5,109 nucleotides of DNA. Source: an uncultured Pseudomonadota bacterium (lineage in GTDB: Bacteria > Pseudomonadota > Gammaproteobacteria > Burkholderiales > Methylophilaceae). Each line of letters begins with the position of its first letter. The first letter of the stretch is position 1. Location: the NCBI GenBank assembly GCA_903860085.1, contig CAIOPD010000005.1, forward strand, positions 1 through 5,109, read 5' to 3'. The notes below the pieces were generated by a model. It searched no databases, was not told the origin of the DNA, and was given only the letters and a program-made list of their open reading frames with translations. Shown one piece after another: positions 1 to 5,109 of this stretch. A program made the translations under genes and the position numbers.

Positions 1-5
1 AAATT

Positions 6-90
6 GCCCGGATGGCGGAATTGGTAGACGCGCATGGTTCAGGTCCATGTGCCTTAGGGTGTGGAGGTTCGAGTCCTCTTCCGGGCACCA
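6..90 (+). tRNA. tRNA-Leu, anticodon CAG
   Basis: Complete leucine tRNA that reads CUG codons. The 7-bp acceptor stem pairs 6-12 (GCCCGGA) perfectly with 80-86 (TCCGGGC). The discriminator base is A87 and the CCA end is encoded at 88-90. The anticodon stem pairs 33-37 with 45-49, and its 7-base loop TTCAGGT puts CAG at 40-42. The long variable arm typical of class II tRNAs is present: 51-53 pairs with 58-60 (one G-T pair) around the loop TTAG. The T stem pairs 63-67 with 75-79 (one G-T pair) around TTCGAGT. At 85 bases the length is normal for tRNA-Leu. Only five bases lie upstream, so the promoter is outside the window. The gene converges on the ccm operon. Confidence 0.97.
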
Positions 91-92
91 TC

Positions 93-133
93 AACACTAC
101 TTTAGCTTGCGCTAAGCGCTTAGGTTTGGTGTT
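93..133 (+). repeat. Possible structured tRNA trailer with 12-bp palindrome
   Basis: Just after the tRNA, 93-99 (AACACTA) can pair with 127-133 (TGGTGTT, one G-T pair). Inside this, TTTAGC at 101-106 can pair with GCTAAG at 111-116 around the loop TTGC. Positions 112-123 (CTAAGCGCTTAG) form a perfect 12-base palindrome that competes with the inner hairpin. No clear T run follows, so I do not call it an intrinsic terminator. It may help end or process the tRNA transcript; that role is inference. Confidence 0.35.
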
Positions 134-153
134 TACGTTTGCTTGTGTCAGCG

Positions 154-204
154 CAACTACCAGTGGTGTATCGCATTTACGATTAACACCACGTTGGCAA
201 CTAC
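154..204. repeat. Imperfect inverted repeat between CAACTAC direct repeats
   Basis: GTGGTGT (163-169) pairs with ACACCAC (186-192), and ATCG (170-173) pairs with CGAT (180-183). The loop is CATTTA and the right arm has a two-base bulge (184-185). CCA at 160-162 can extend the stem with TGG at 195-197. The same heptamer CAACTAC sits on both sides, at 154-160 and 198-204. A second AACACCAC at 209-216 could compete for the left arm. No T run follows on either strand. It could be a small palindromic element or chance; function unknown. Confidence 0.4.
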
Positions 205-270
205 TCCCAACACCACAATCCATTTATCCAAGTGACTCATTATCCTTGTTTCCTGTCATTAAATCAAAAT

Positions 271-295
271 TATCACTATGCGTACATAGTTGATA
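271..295 (-). terminator. Candidate intrinsic terminator of the ccm operon
   Basis: TATC (271-274) plus ACTATG (275-280) pairs with CATAGT (285-290) plus GATA (292-295), giving 10 base pairs around a four-base loop (CGTA on the plus strand), with one bulged base at 291. Read on the minus strand, the hairpin is followed by ATTTTGATTT, a fair U-rich tail. It lies 93 bases beyond the ccmI stop codon, with no other gene between. The stem is AT-rich and the T run is interrupted, so termination may be weak. The plus-strand side downstream has no T run, which argues for minus-strand direction. Confidence 0.42.
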
Positions 296-388
296 TCCAA
301 TGATACTAATAGCCACAAAACATAAGTGTATAAGCATCAGCCCGCCTAATCAACTTGTGTTAACCAAGCAAGTAAGCCTCGTGTAAGT

Positions 389-1645
389 TTATGGTACTCG
401 CTGATTAATCTCAAGATTCACAACACCAGCATTGGCTTTCACTACAGCTGATACACCCTGCAGATCACCAGTTACCGCTTTCGCATCGCCAGTTTTTGAA
501 ATGCGAGCCACAATAACCACCTCACCCGCTTGCGATAGCTTATGGTTAGGCGCTAGTGCACTGCTGTCATCTAAATGATAGTTATAGGGTAAGTTACGCG
601 CGAAGCCACGCACAATCGCTAGTGGCATTGGCGGGCCTTGTGTCGGACGGGCAAACACAAATAAAGTCGCATTACCATCGAGTTGGTTTAATAAAGCAGG
701 TGCTAGGCGTACAGTGCCGCTAATACCAACGCTATTGATGACGGGCGCTGGCACTACCTTTTTTACGACTGGCTCAGTAAAGGCAATCCCTGATAACTTA
801 CGTGCCTCACCAATAGAGGCTTTCACTTCAGGCAACCACTCAGAGTCAGCCGGCAACACTTGTTCTAACTGGCCCCAGTAGTCAATCGCTTGCGCGTAGT
901 CCTTATGGTCAAAAGCTATACTTGCGGCTAGCATCAAGGCCTTTACGTGCTTTGGATTGAGCTTAAGCGCCCGAAGCACCAGCGTTTCAGGCAAACCATC
1001 TGGTGCATGCCCATTCACCGCTAAAGCGTCTGCATAATCTGCTAACAACTGCGGGTCATCCGGAATTAATTTTTCAGCCTTTTCATAGGCTTTGACTGCC
1101 TCATCAAAACGTTTGATTTCGAGGTACGAGCGACCTAATAACGCCCAGCCTGCACCATCTTGAGGGTTATCTTTTAGCTTATTACGCAGCGCTTGCAGAA
1201 GTGGCTCAATATCGTCCGCTAATGCAGATTGCTGCGCGGCTTGTTGCGATGAAGTCGGCAGATGCGCCATAACGCTAGGTGTTGCCACAGAAGCAAAGCT
1301 ACCAATTTTAAGGTAAATAAAAGCAGATGCTATCGGAATTAATAACAAAAGAATCAACGCTAAACGTCGATCTGGCTGGCTCTTACCTGCTGATACGGGC
1401 ACTAGACCCACTTCATCTAGCATGCGTCTTTCAAGCTCGCTTTTTGCCTGCTCATATTGCGCATCATCTAAGATTGCATTTAATTTATCTTGCTCCAACT
1501 CTTCGAACTGCTGACGGAATATGGCGCGCCTTTCAAGATTAGAATCTGTAATAACGCTCACCTGTGGATGTAATAGTGGCTTCAATAACACGGCCAATAC
1601 AATCAACACCATTGCGCTAACAATAACTAAAAACACCAGCATCAT
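389..1645 (-). CDS. ccmI: CcmI, TPR-containing apocytochrome c chaperone
   Basis: Membrane protein of the heme lyase complex that holds the C-terminal part of apocytochrome c in the periplasm for CcmF and CcmH. The 418 residues show the CcmI layout: a first membrane segment (about 2-22), a charged helical cytoplasmic loop (about 36-79) with the family's LERR...FEELEQDK pattern, and a second membrane segment (about 94-112). TPR-like helices follow (about 145-270; e.g. GWALLGRSYLEIKRFDEAVK at 166-185), then a Pro/Val linker (about 291-302) and the C-terminal domain found in many beta- and gammaproteobacterial CcmI proteins (about 305-416). It overlaps ccmH by ATGA. The protein begins with two Met codons. 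The AAGGA at 1653-1649 is only 3 bases from the first ATG but 6 from the second (1642-1640), so the second may be the main start. Often annotated CycH; unlike E. coli, not fused to CcmH. Confidence 0.95.
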   Translation of the reverse strand: MMLVFLVIVSAMVLIVLAVLLKPLLHPQVSVITDSNLERRAIFRQQFEELEQDKLNAILDDAQYEQAKSELERRMLDEVGLVPVSAGKSQPDRRLALILLLLIPIASAFIYLKIGSFASVATPSVMAHLPTSSQQAAQQSALADDIEPLLQALRNKLKDNPQDGAGWALLGRSYLEIKRFDEAVKAYEKAEKLIPDDPQLLADYADALAVNGHAPDGLPETLVLRALKLNPKHVKALMLAASIAFDHKDYAQAIDYWGQLEQVLPADSEWLPEVKASIGEARKLSGIAFTEPVVKKVVPAPVINSVGISGTVRLAPALLNQLDGNATLFVFARPTQGPPMPLAIVRGFARNLPYNYHLDDSSALAPNHKLSQAGEVVIVARISKTGDAKAVTGDLQGVSAVVKANAGVVNLEINQRVP

Positions 1646-2112
1646 GAATCCTTATCTAATAATTCGCGGACTTTACGCGCTTCAACTGCAGTGAGTGGCT
1701 TGTCTGCCAACATTTTCTCGCGCCTGCGTAACATCACTACCAAACCAATCGCGCCTGCTAGCATTAAAGCAAAGGGGCCTAACCATAGCAATAAAGTGCT
1801 CGCCTTAAGTGGTGGGCGATAACGCACAAAATCACCATAGCGCGCGACTAAATAATCAATAATCGCCTGATCTGACATACCTTTGGCTGCCATCTCACGA
1901 ATTTCTTGCTTAAGATCTTGTGCTAACTCAGCATGCGAATCCGCAATCGTTTGGTTTTGACATACTAAACAACGCAACTCCTCAGAAAGACGTTGCACCT
2001 GCGCTTCAACGACGACATCAGCCTGCAATGGACGTGCTTCCTCAGCACTAGATAACACTGATTGCAGCAAGAAAAACCCAATCATAAAACGTACAAGTAA
2101 ATTTAACTTCAT
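1642..2112 (-). CDS. ccmH: CcmH, thiol-redox subunit of the heme lyase
   Basis: Membrane-anchored periplasmic thioredox protein that, with CcmG, keeps the apocytochrome c CXXCH cysteines reduced or resolves a mixed disulfide before heme attachment. The 156-residue length is typical of the stand-alone form (also called CcmL or CycL). A signal peptide covers about residues 1-23. The family motif LRCLVCQNQ carries the active cysteines Cys48 and Cys51, followed by the conserved helices through the YGDFVRYRPP stretch (92-101). A membrane anchor lies at about 105-128, followed by a basic cytoplasmic end (RRREK). The start overlaps the ccmG stop by ATGA. An AAAGG lies 11 bases upstream of the ATG, rather far, so translation probably depends partly on coupling to ccmG. 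No key residue is missing. Confidence 0.96.
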   Translation of the reverse strand: MKLNLLVRFMIGFFLLQSVLSSAEEARPLQADVVVEAQVQRLSEELRCLVCQNQTIADSHAELAQDLKQEIREMAAKGMSDQAIIDYLVARYGDFVRYRPPLKASTLLLWLGPFALMLAGAIGLVVMLRRREKMLADKPLTAVEARKVRELLDKDS

Positions 2113-2636
2113 TGCGCTTGTAACCTTTCTACTAAGGGCATAATTTTATTGCTCAACACTTGCTCCGTAATCGGACCAATCTGCTTATAAACAATCACCC
2201 CTGACTTATCAATCACATAGGTTTCAGGTACGCCATAAACGCCATAGTCAATGCCCACACGGCCATCTATGTCCATAGCATTCGCTGCATAAGGGTTACC
2301 GCCTTCGTTTAACCATTGTTGCGCCTCTGCCCTAGTATCTTTATAGTCCATACCATAGATGGGCACGAGCTTGGCTTTAGACAGCGCGACCAATAACGGA
2401 TGCTCTTCACGGCAGGCGACACACCATGAGGCCCATACATTTAATAACCAAACCTGCCCCAACATCTGCTTGGGTGAAAAGGTTTTTTCAGGTTGGTCTA
2501 ATAGGGGTAAATCAAAAGCCGGCGCTGGCTTACCCACTAAAGGTGAAGGCACTTCGCGAGGGTCTAAGTGCAACCCTACCGCTAAAAACCCGACCATGAC
2601 TAGAAAAATAATTAAGGGTAATAAAAACCGCTTCAT
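2109..2636 (-). CDS. ccmG: CcmG (DsbE), periplasmic thioredoxin-like reductase
   Basis: Membrane-tethered thioredoxin-fold protein that passes electrons from the DsbD/CcdA system to CcmH or apocytochrome c. It has 175 residues. An N-terminal membrane anchor spans about 4-22, and the thioredoxin fold about 33-172. The active site WCVAC places the redox cysteines at Cys72 and Cys75. The cis-proline loop GVYGVPETYVID has Pro137. The GMDYKD segment (95-100) and the GNPYA segment (113-117) are recognisable CcmG features shared with E. coli CcmG (known of the family). The start codon overlaps the ccmF stop by ATGA. I see no strong ribosome binding site before it (the upstream bases are GCGAAAGT), so expression probably relies on ribosomes finishing ccmF. 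Confidence 0.96.
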   Translation of the reverse strand: MKRFLLPLIIFLVMVGFLAVGLHLDPREVPSPLVGKPAPAFDLPLLDQPEKTFSPKQMLGQVWLLNVWASWCVACREEHPLLVALSKAKLVPIYGMDYKDTRAEAQQWLNEGGNPYAANAMDIDGRVGIDYGVYGVPETYVIDKSGVIVYKQIGPITEQVLSNKIMPLVERLQAQ

Positions 2637-4675
2637 ACTTTCGCACTCACTTTTTTAGACACCGTCTTTTTTGCTGCTGGTTTTTTAACGACGGCTTTTT
2701 TAACCACAGACTTTTTAGTAACCGCTTTTTCTTCAGTAAGATTTTTGCGACGCACACGGTAACGGCGATCTGAAATGGCCAATAATCCTCCTAAAGCCAT
2801 GAGCACTGCGCCAGCCCAGATCCATTCCACCATCGGTTTATGATAAATGCGTACACTCCATGCCCCATCCTCTAACGGCTCCCCTAAGGAGGCATAGAGG
2901 TCATGAATTAATGCTGGGCTAATCCCCGCTTCAGTCATTGGCATATTTTGTACGGTGTACAATCTTTTTTCAGGCGACAACACGGTTCTTTCAACCCCAT
3001 TTTTGCTCACCCTTAATTGACCGCGACTTGCCGTGTAGTTGGCGCCAATGCTATCTTGCACCCCCTCAAACTTAAAGTCATATCCCGCTAAGTGGGCAAC
3101 ATCACCTGGCAACATGCGTACAGCAATCTCAGACTCAAAGCCTTTTACCACGGTCACGCCTAACGTAAATACAGCAATGCCGATATGGGCAATCACCATG
3201 CCCCACCATGCGCGTTGCACCGATTTCATTCTTGCTAATAGCGTGGCACGGTCACCAGCTAAACGCTGACGCACTAGGTGCACACTGGATGCAAAAATCC
3301 AAAATGCTAAGAATAGTCCTAGGCCAATCATCGGCGTCCAATGACCGAGCAACAAAGGCAAGACTAATGCCGTGGCCACACTCACCGCAAATGCCCAACG
3401 TAAGCGCATCGCCAACTCAGGCAATGTCGCATTTTTCCAGCGTGCAATAGGGCCGATGCCCATCAAAAATAAGGCCGGGGTCATTAATGGTACAAATACC
3501 GTATCAAAATAAGGAGGCCCAACCGAGATCTTGCCTAGGCCTAGCGCATCTAAAAATAACGGATACAACGTACCTAGTAACACTGACATCGCCGCAACCG
3601 CGAGCAGTACATTGTTAGCTAGTAAGAAGCTTTCACGTGAGATGACAGAGAACTTGCCACCACGCCCAACTGTTGGTGCACGCCATGCAAACAAGGCCAA
3701 TGATCCGCCGATTACCACCACTAGAAACACCAGAATAAATAAGCCGCGTCTTGGGTCAGTAGCAAAGGCATGTACTGAGGTCAACACGCCAGAACGCACT
3801 AAGAAGGTGCCGAGCAAACTTAATGAGAAAGCGCCAATCGCAAGCAACACCGTCCATGCTTTAAAGCTACCGCGCTTTTCAGTCACCGCTAAAGAGTGAA
3901 TTAAAGCCGTACCGACTAGCCATGGCATAAACGAGGCGTTTTCCACCGCATCCCAAAACCACCAGCCGCCCCAGCCTAACTCATAGTAAGCCCAGTTGCT
4001 GCCACCCATAATACCTAAGGTCAGAAACACCCATGCCATCGTAGTCCAAGGTCTAGACCAGCGCGCCCAAGCTGAATCTAATTGACCGCCTAGTAAGGCT
4101 GCAATTGCAAAAGCAAATGCAACCGAAAAACCTACATAGCCCATGTACAGCATCGGCGGATGGAAAATCATGCCAGGATCTTGCAGTAATGGGTTGAGAT
4201 CACGGCCATCCAAGGCCGCTGGAATTAATCGCTCAAAAGGATTAGAAACTACGAGCATAAACAACAGGAAGCCTACGCTAATTAAACCCATCACGCCCAA
4301 GATGCGCGCACGCATATCATCAGGCAGGTGCTTAGAAAACACACTCACCGCCACGGTCCAGATACTTAAGATCATGGCCCACAACAACAATGATCCTTCG
4401 TGACCACCCCACACCGCCGCAATTCTAAATTGCAAGGGGAGCTTAGAGTTTGAATTGGACGCAACATAACCCACCGAGTAATCTTTACTCGCAAACGTAT
4501 AGGCTAAACAGATAAACGCCGTAGCGATTAGAAAGAACTGAGCACGTGCCGCAGGGCGCGCCAACCCCATCCACACAGCGTTACCGCGCGCGGCACCGAT
4601 AATAGGCACGCTTCCAAGAATAAGTGCGACTAATAAGGCAAGAATGAGAGAAAAATGGCCAATTTCTGGAATCAA
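2633..4675 (-). CDS. ccmF: CcmF, cytochrome c heme lyase core subunit
   Basis: Integral membrane heme-handling protein that takes heme from holo-CcmE and attaches it to apocytochrome c. In 680 residues I count about 15 membrane segments. The WWD motif WGGWWFWDAVENAS lies at 235-248. Four histidines match the known E. coli ligands: His172 (in FHPPMLYMGY) and His302 for the transferred heme, His260 and His497 for the bound b heme. A periplasmic domain (about 511-612) precedes the last membrane segment (about 613-634). The start is TTG: no in-frame ATG or GTG lies between it and an upstream TAA, AAAAGGA (4689-4683) ends 7 bases before it, and the resulting N-terminus MIPEIGHF is typical of the family. 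The oddity is a lysine-rich five-residue-repeat C-terminal tail (about 643-680), predicted cytoplasmic. The stop overlaps ccmG by ATGA. Confidence 0.97.
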   Translation of the reverse strand: MIPEIGHFSLILALLVALILGSVPIIGAARGNAVWMGLARPAARAQFFLIATAFICLAYTFASKDYSVGYVASNSNSKLPLQFRIAAVWGGHEGSLLLWAMILSIWTVAVSVFSKHLPDDMRARILGVMGLISVGFLLFMLVVSNPFERLIPAALDGRDLNPLLQDPGMIFHPPMLYMGYVGFSVAFAFAIAALLGGQLDSAWARWSRPWTTMAWVFLTLGIMGGSNWAYYELGWGGWWFWDAVENASFMPWLVGTALIHSLAVTEKRGSFKAWTVLLAIGAFSLSLLGTFLVRSGVLTSVHAFATDPRRGLFILVFLVVVIGGSLALFAWRAPTVGRGGKFSVISRESFLLANNVLLAVAAMSVLLGTLYPLFLDALGLGKISVGPPYFDTVFVPLMTPALFLMGIGPIARWKNATLPELAMRLRWAFAVSVATALVLPLLLGHWTPMIGLGLFLAFWIFASSVHLVRQRLAGDRATLLARMKSVQRAWWGMVIAHIGIAVFTLGVTVVKGFESEIAVRMLPGDVAHLAGYDFKFEGVQDSIGANYTASRGQLRVSKNGVERTVLSPEKRLYTVQNMPMTEAGISPALIHDLYASLGEPLEDGAWSVRIYHKPMVEWIWAGAVLMALGGLLAISDRRYRVRRKNLTEEKAVTKKSVVKKAVVKKPAAKKTVSKKVSAKV
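2636..2716 (-). repeat. Lys-Lys pentad repeat encoding the CcmF tail
   Basis: This stretch encodes CcmF residues 654-680. Lys-Lys pairs recur exactly every five residues (654/655, 659/660, 664/665, 669/670, 674/675, then Lys679), separated mostly by Val, Ala, Ser, Thr and Pro. The DNA shows repeated runs of five or six A on the coding strand, with varied codons between, so it is an imperfect repeat rather than a pure tandem one. The composition resembles histone H1-like Lys/Ala tails. The charge pattern around the last membrane segment puts the tail in the cytoplasm. Confidence 0.8.
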
Positions 4676-4689
4676 AGCACGATCCTTTT
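4676..4689 (-). promoter_or_regulatory. Ribosome binding site that fixes the ccmF TTG start
   Basis: AAAAGGA at 4689-4683 on the minus strand is a good Shine-Dalgarno match, with 7 bases between it and the TTG at 4675-4673. A nearby GTG (4679-4677) is out of frame and runs into TGA two codons later, so it cannot be the start. The site is partly overlapped by a perfect 12-base AT palindrome (4687-4698). Confidence 0.8.
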
Positions 4690-4698
4690 AATATTAAA
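4687..4698. repeat. 12-bp AT palindrome in the ccmE-ccmF gap
   Basis: TTTAATATTAAA is a perfect palindrome in the 59-base gap between ccmE and ccmF, and it touches the upstream edge of the ccmF ribosome binding site. In an AT-rich gap this may be chance. It might keep the initiation region unstructured or serve as a protein site, but nothing in the sequence decides this. I found no convincing promoter in the gap. Confidence 0.4.
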
Positions 4699-4734
4699 TG
4701 TCAGTGTTGATAATGATTAAGCTAAGGCTTGAAT

Positions 4735-5109
4735 TTATTTCGGCAATACCAAACTGTTGGTCCCTTGGGTTTTCGCACGCTTTAAAGCTTCAGCCGCTTC
4801 TGGGGGCATATAGTTTTCATCATGCTTCGCCAAGACTTCACTGGCGGTAAATAAGCCGTTTGCATCAACCTTACCCTGTGCGACCACGCCCTTACCTTCT
4901 TTAAATAAATCTGGCAGCACGCCTTTGTAAATCACAGGCACCGTTTTAGCCGTGTCCGTGATCAAAAAATGCACGGTCATGCCATCGTCTTCGCGCTTTA
5001 AGCTACCAGCGACCACCAAGCCACCGATACGAAAGCCAGTCCCCTTAGGCACTTCGCCCTTTTGGACCTGTGTTGGCGTGTAGAAAAACACCATGTTGCT
5101 TTGAAATGC
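4735..5109 (-). CDS. ccmE: CcmE, periplasmic heme chaperone (5' end outside window)
   Basis: Heme chaperone that receives heme from the CcmABCD complex, binds it covalently through a histidine, and delivers it to CcmF. About 124 codons plus the stop are visible. The reading frame stays open to the window edge (Ala-Phe-Gln-Ser-Asn before Met-Val-Phe-Phe-Tyr), so the ATG at 5094-5092 is internal. The missing part should be the short N-terminal cytoplasmic and membrane segment, roughly 25-30 residues by family comparison. The OB-fold beta barrel is recognisable from VFFYTPTQV through FRIGGLV, HFLITD and VIYKGVLPDLFKEG. The heme-binding motif LAKHDENYMPPE has its His codon at 4824-4822, followed by the HxxxY tyrosine. 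The flexible C-terminal end is present and stops with TAA. ccmF follows after 59 bases in the same direction. Confidence 0.96.
   Translation of the reverse strand, partial: AFQSNMVFFYTPTQVQKGEVPKGTGFRIGGLVVAGSLKREDDGMTVHFLITDTAKTVPVIYKGVLPDLFKEGKGVVAQGKVDANGLFTASEVLAKHDENYMPPEAAEALKRAKTQGTNSLVLPK

Larger units (their letters stand above)
91..388. other. Convergent intergenic region, no gene seen
   Basis: This 298-base gap separates the 3' end of the tRNA from the stop codon of ccmI. I find no open frame with a plausible start, ribosome binding site and protein-like composition on either strand. It contains a 12-base perfect palindrome (112-123), an imperfect hairpin flanked by direct repeats (154-204), and a hairpin followed on the minus strand by a T-rich run (271-295). 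No copy of the tRNA 3' end is present, so there is no sign in this window of an integrated element using the tRNA as an attachment site. Positions 296-388 show nothing recognisable. Confidence 0.7.

Noticed and set aside
12..293. A 93-codon plus-strand open frame covering the tRNA and the intergenic region
   Set aside because: It starts inside the tRNA acceptor stem and runs through the whole tRNA; it has no ribosome binding site and its translation resembles no protein family I know.
350..370. Inverted CTTG/CAAG around GTTAAC just past the ccmI stop as a terminator
   Set aside because: The stem is only four base pairs with no T run on the minus strand; the hairpin at 271-295 is a better candidate.
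1327..4403. Several plus-strand open frames of about 70-122 codons opposite ccmI, ccmG and ccmF
   Set aside because: They lie antisense to strongly recognisable conserved genes, have no ribosome binding sites and give low-quality translations; they are shadows of the real genes.
4676..4734. Possible internal promoter for ccmF (TTAATC, 18 bases, then TAATAT on the minus strand)
   Set aside because: The -35 match is poor, and the transcript start would fall at or inside the ribosome binding site of ccmF. The AT-rich gap gives such matches easily.
4735..5094. CcmE as a complete 119-residue protein starting at the ATG at 5094
   Set aside because: The frame stays open upstream to the window edge, and this Met lies in the NMVFFY segment just after the membrane anchor in CcmE proteins, so the true start is outside the window.
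1..5109. A previously undescribed system, CRISPR array, insertion sequence or integrated element
   Set aside because: All long minus-strand genes are standard System I cytochrome c maturation genes with intact motifs. There are no spaced direct repeats, transposase genes or duplicated tRNA ends in the window.

Overview
This window holds one tRNA gene and the distal half of a cytochrome c maturation (ccm, System I) operon. It suggests a Gram-negative proteobacterium. A betaproteobacterium is most likely, because the genes are ordered ccmE-ccmF-ccmG-ccmH-ccmI, CcmH and CcmI are separate proteins rather than fused as in E. coli, and base composition is moderate with many AT-rich codons. A methylotroph- or Gallionella-like lineage would fit, but the sequence alone does not prove it.

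Layout: positions 6-90 (+) encode a complete tRNA-Leu with anticodon CAG and an encoded CCA end. Positions 91-388 hold no convincing gene but contain several inverted repeats. One of these, at 271-295, is the best candidate for the operon's terminator. From 389 to the right edge everything is on the minus strand. In transcription order it runs ccmE (cut by the window edge), a 59-base gap, then ccmF, ccmG, ccmH and ccmI. The last four are joined by three successive 4-base ATGA stop/start overlaps. The tRNA and the operon therefore converge on the 91-388 gap.

How the genes work together (established for System I): CcmE carries heme covalently on a periplasmic histidine and hands it to CcmF. CcmF, with CcmH and CcmI, forms the heme lyase that attaches heme to the CXXCH cysteines of apocytochrome c. 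CcmI holds the apocytochrome through its TPR domain. CcmG and CcmH are the thiol-redox partners that keep those cysteines reduced. Every diagnostic residue I looked for is present: the CcmE heme histidine, the four CcmF histidines and WWD motif, and the CXXC pairs of CcmG and CcmH. The pathway should be functional if ccmABCD lie upstream, outside the window.

I see no new system here. The points most worth a second look are a lysine-rich five-residue-repeat tail on CcmF, a TTG start codon for CcmF with a well-placed ribosome binding site, and unexplained palindromic structure between the tRNA and the operon end.
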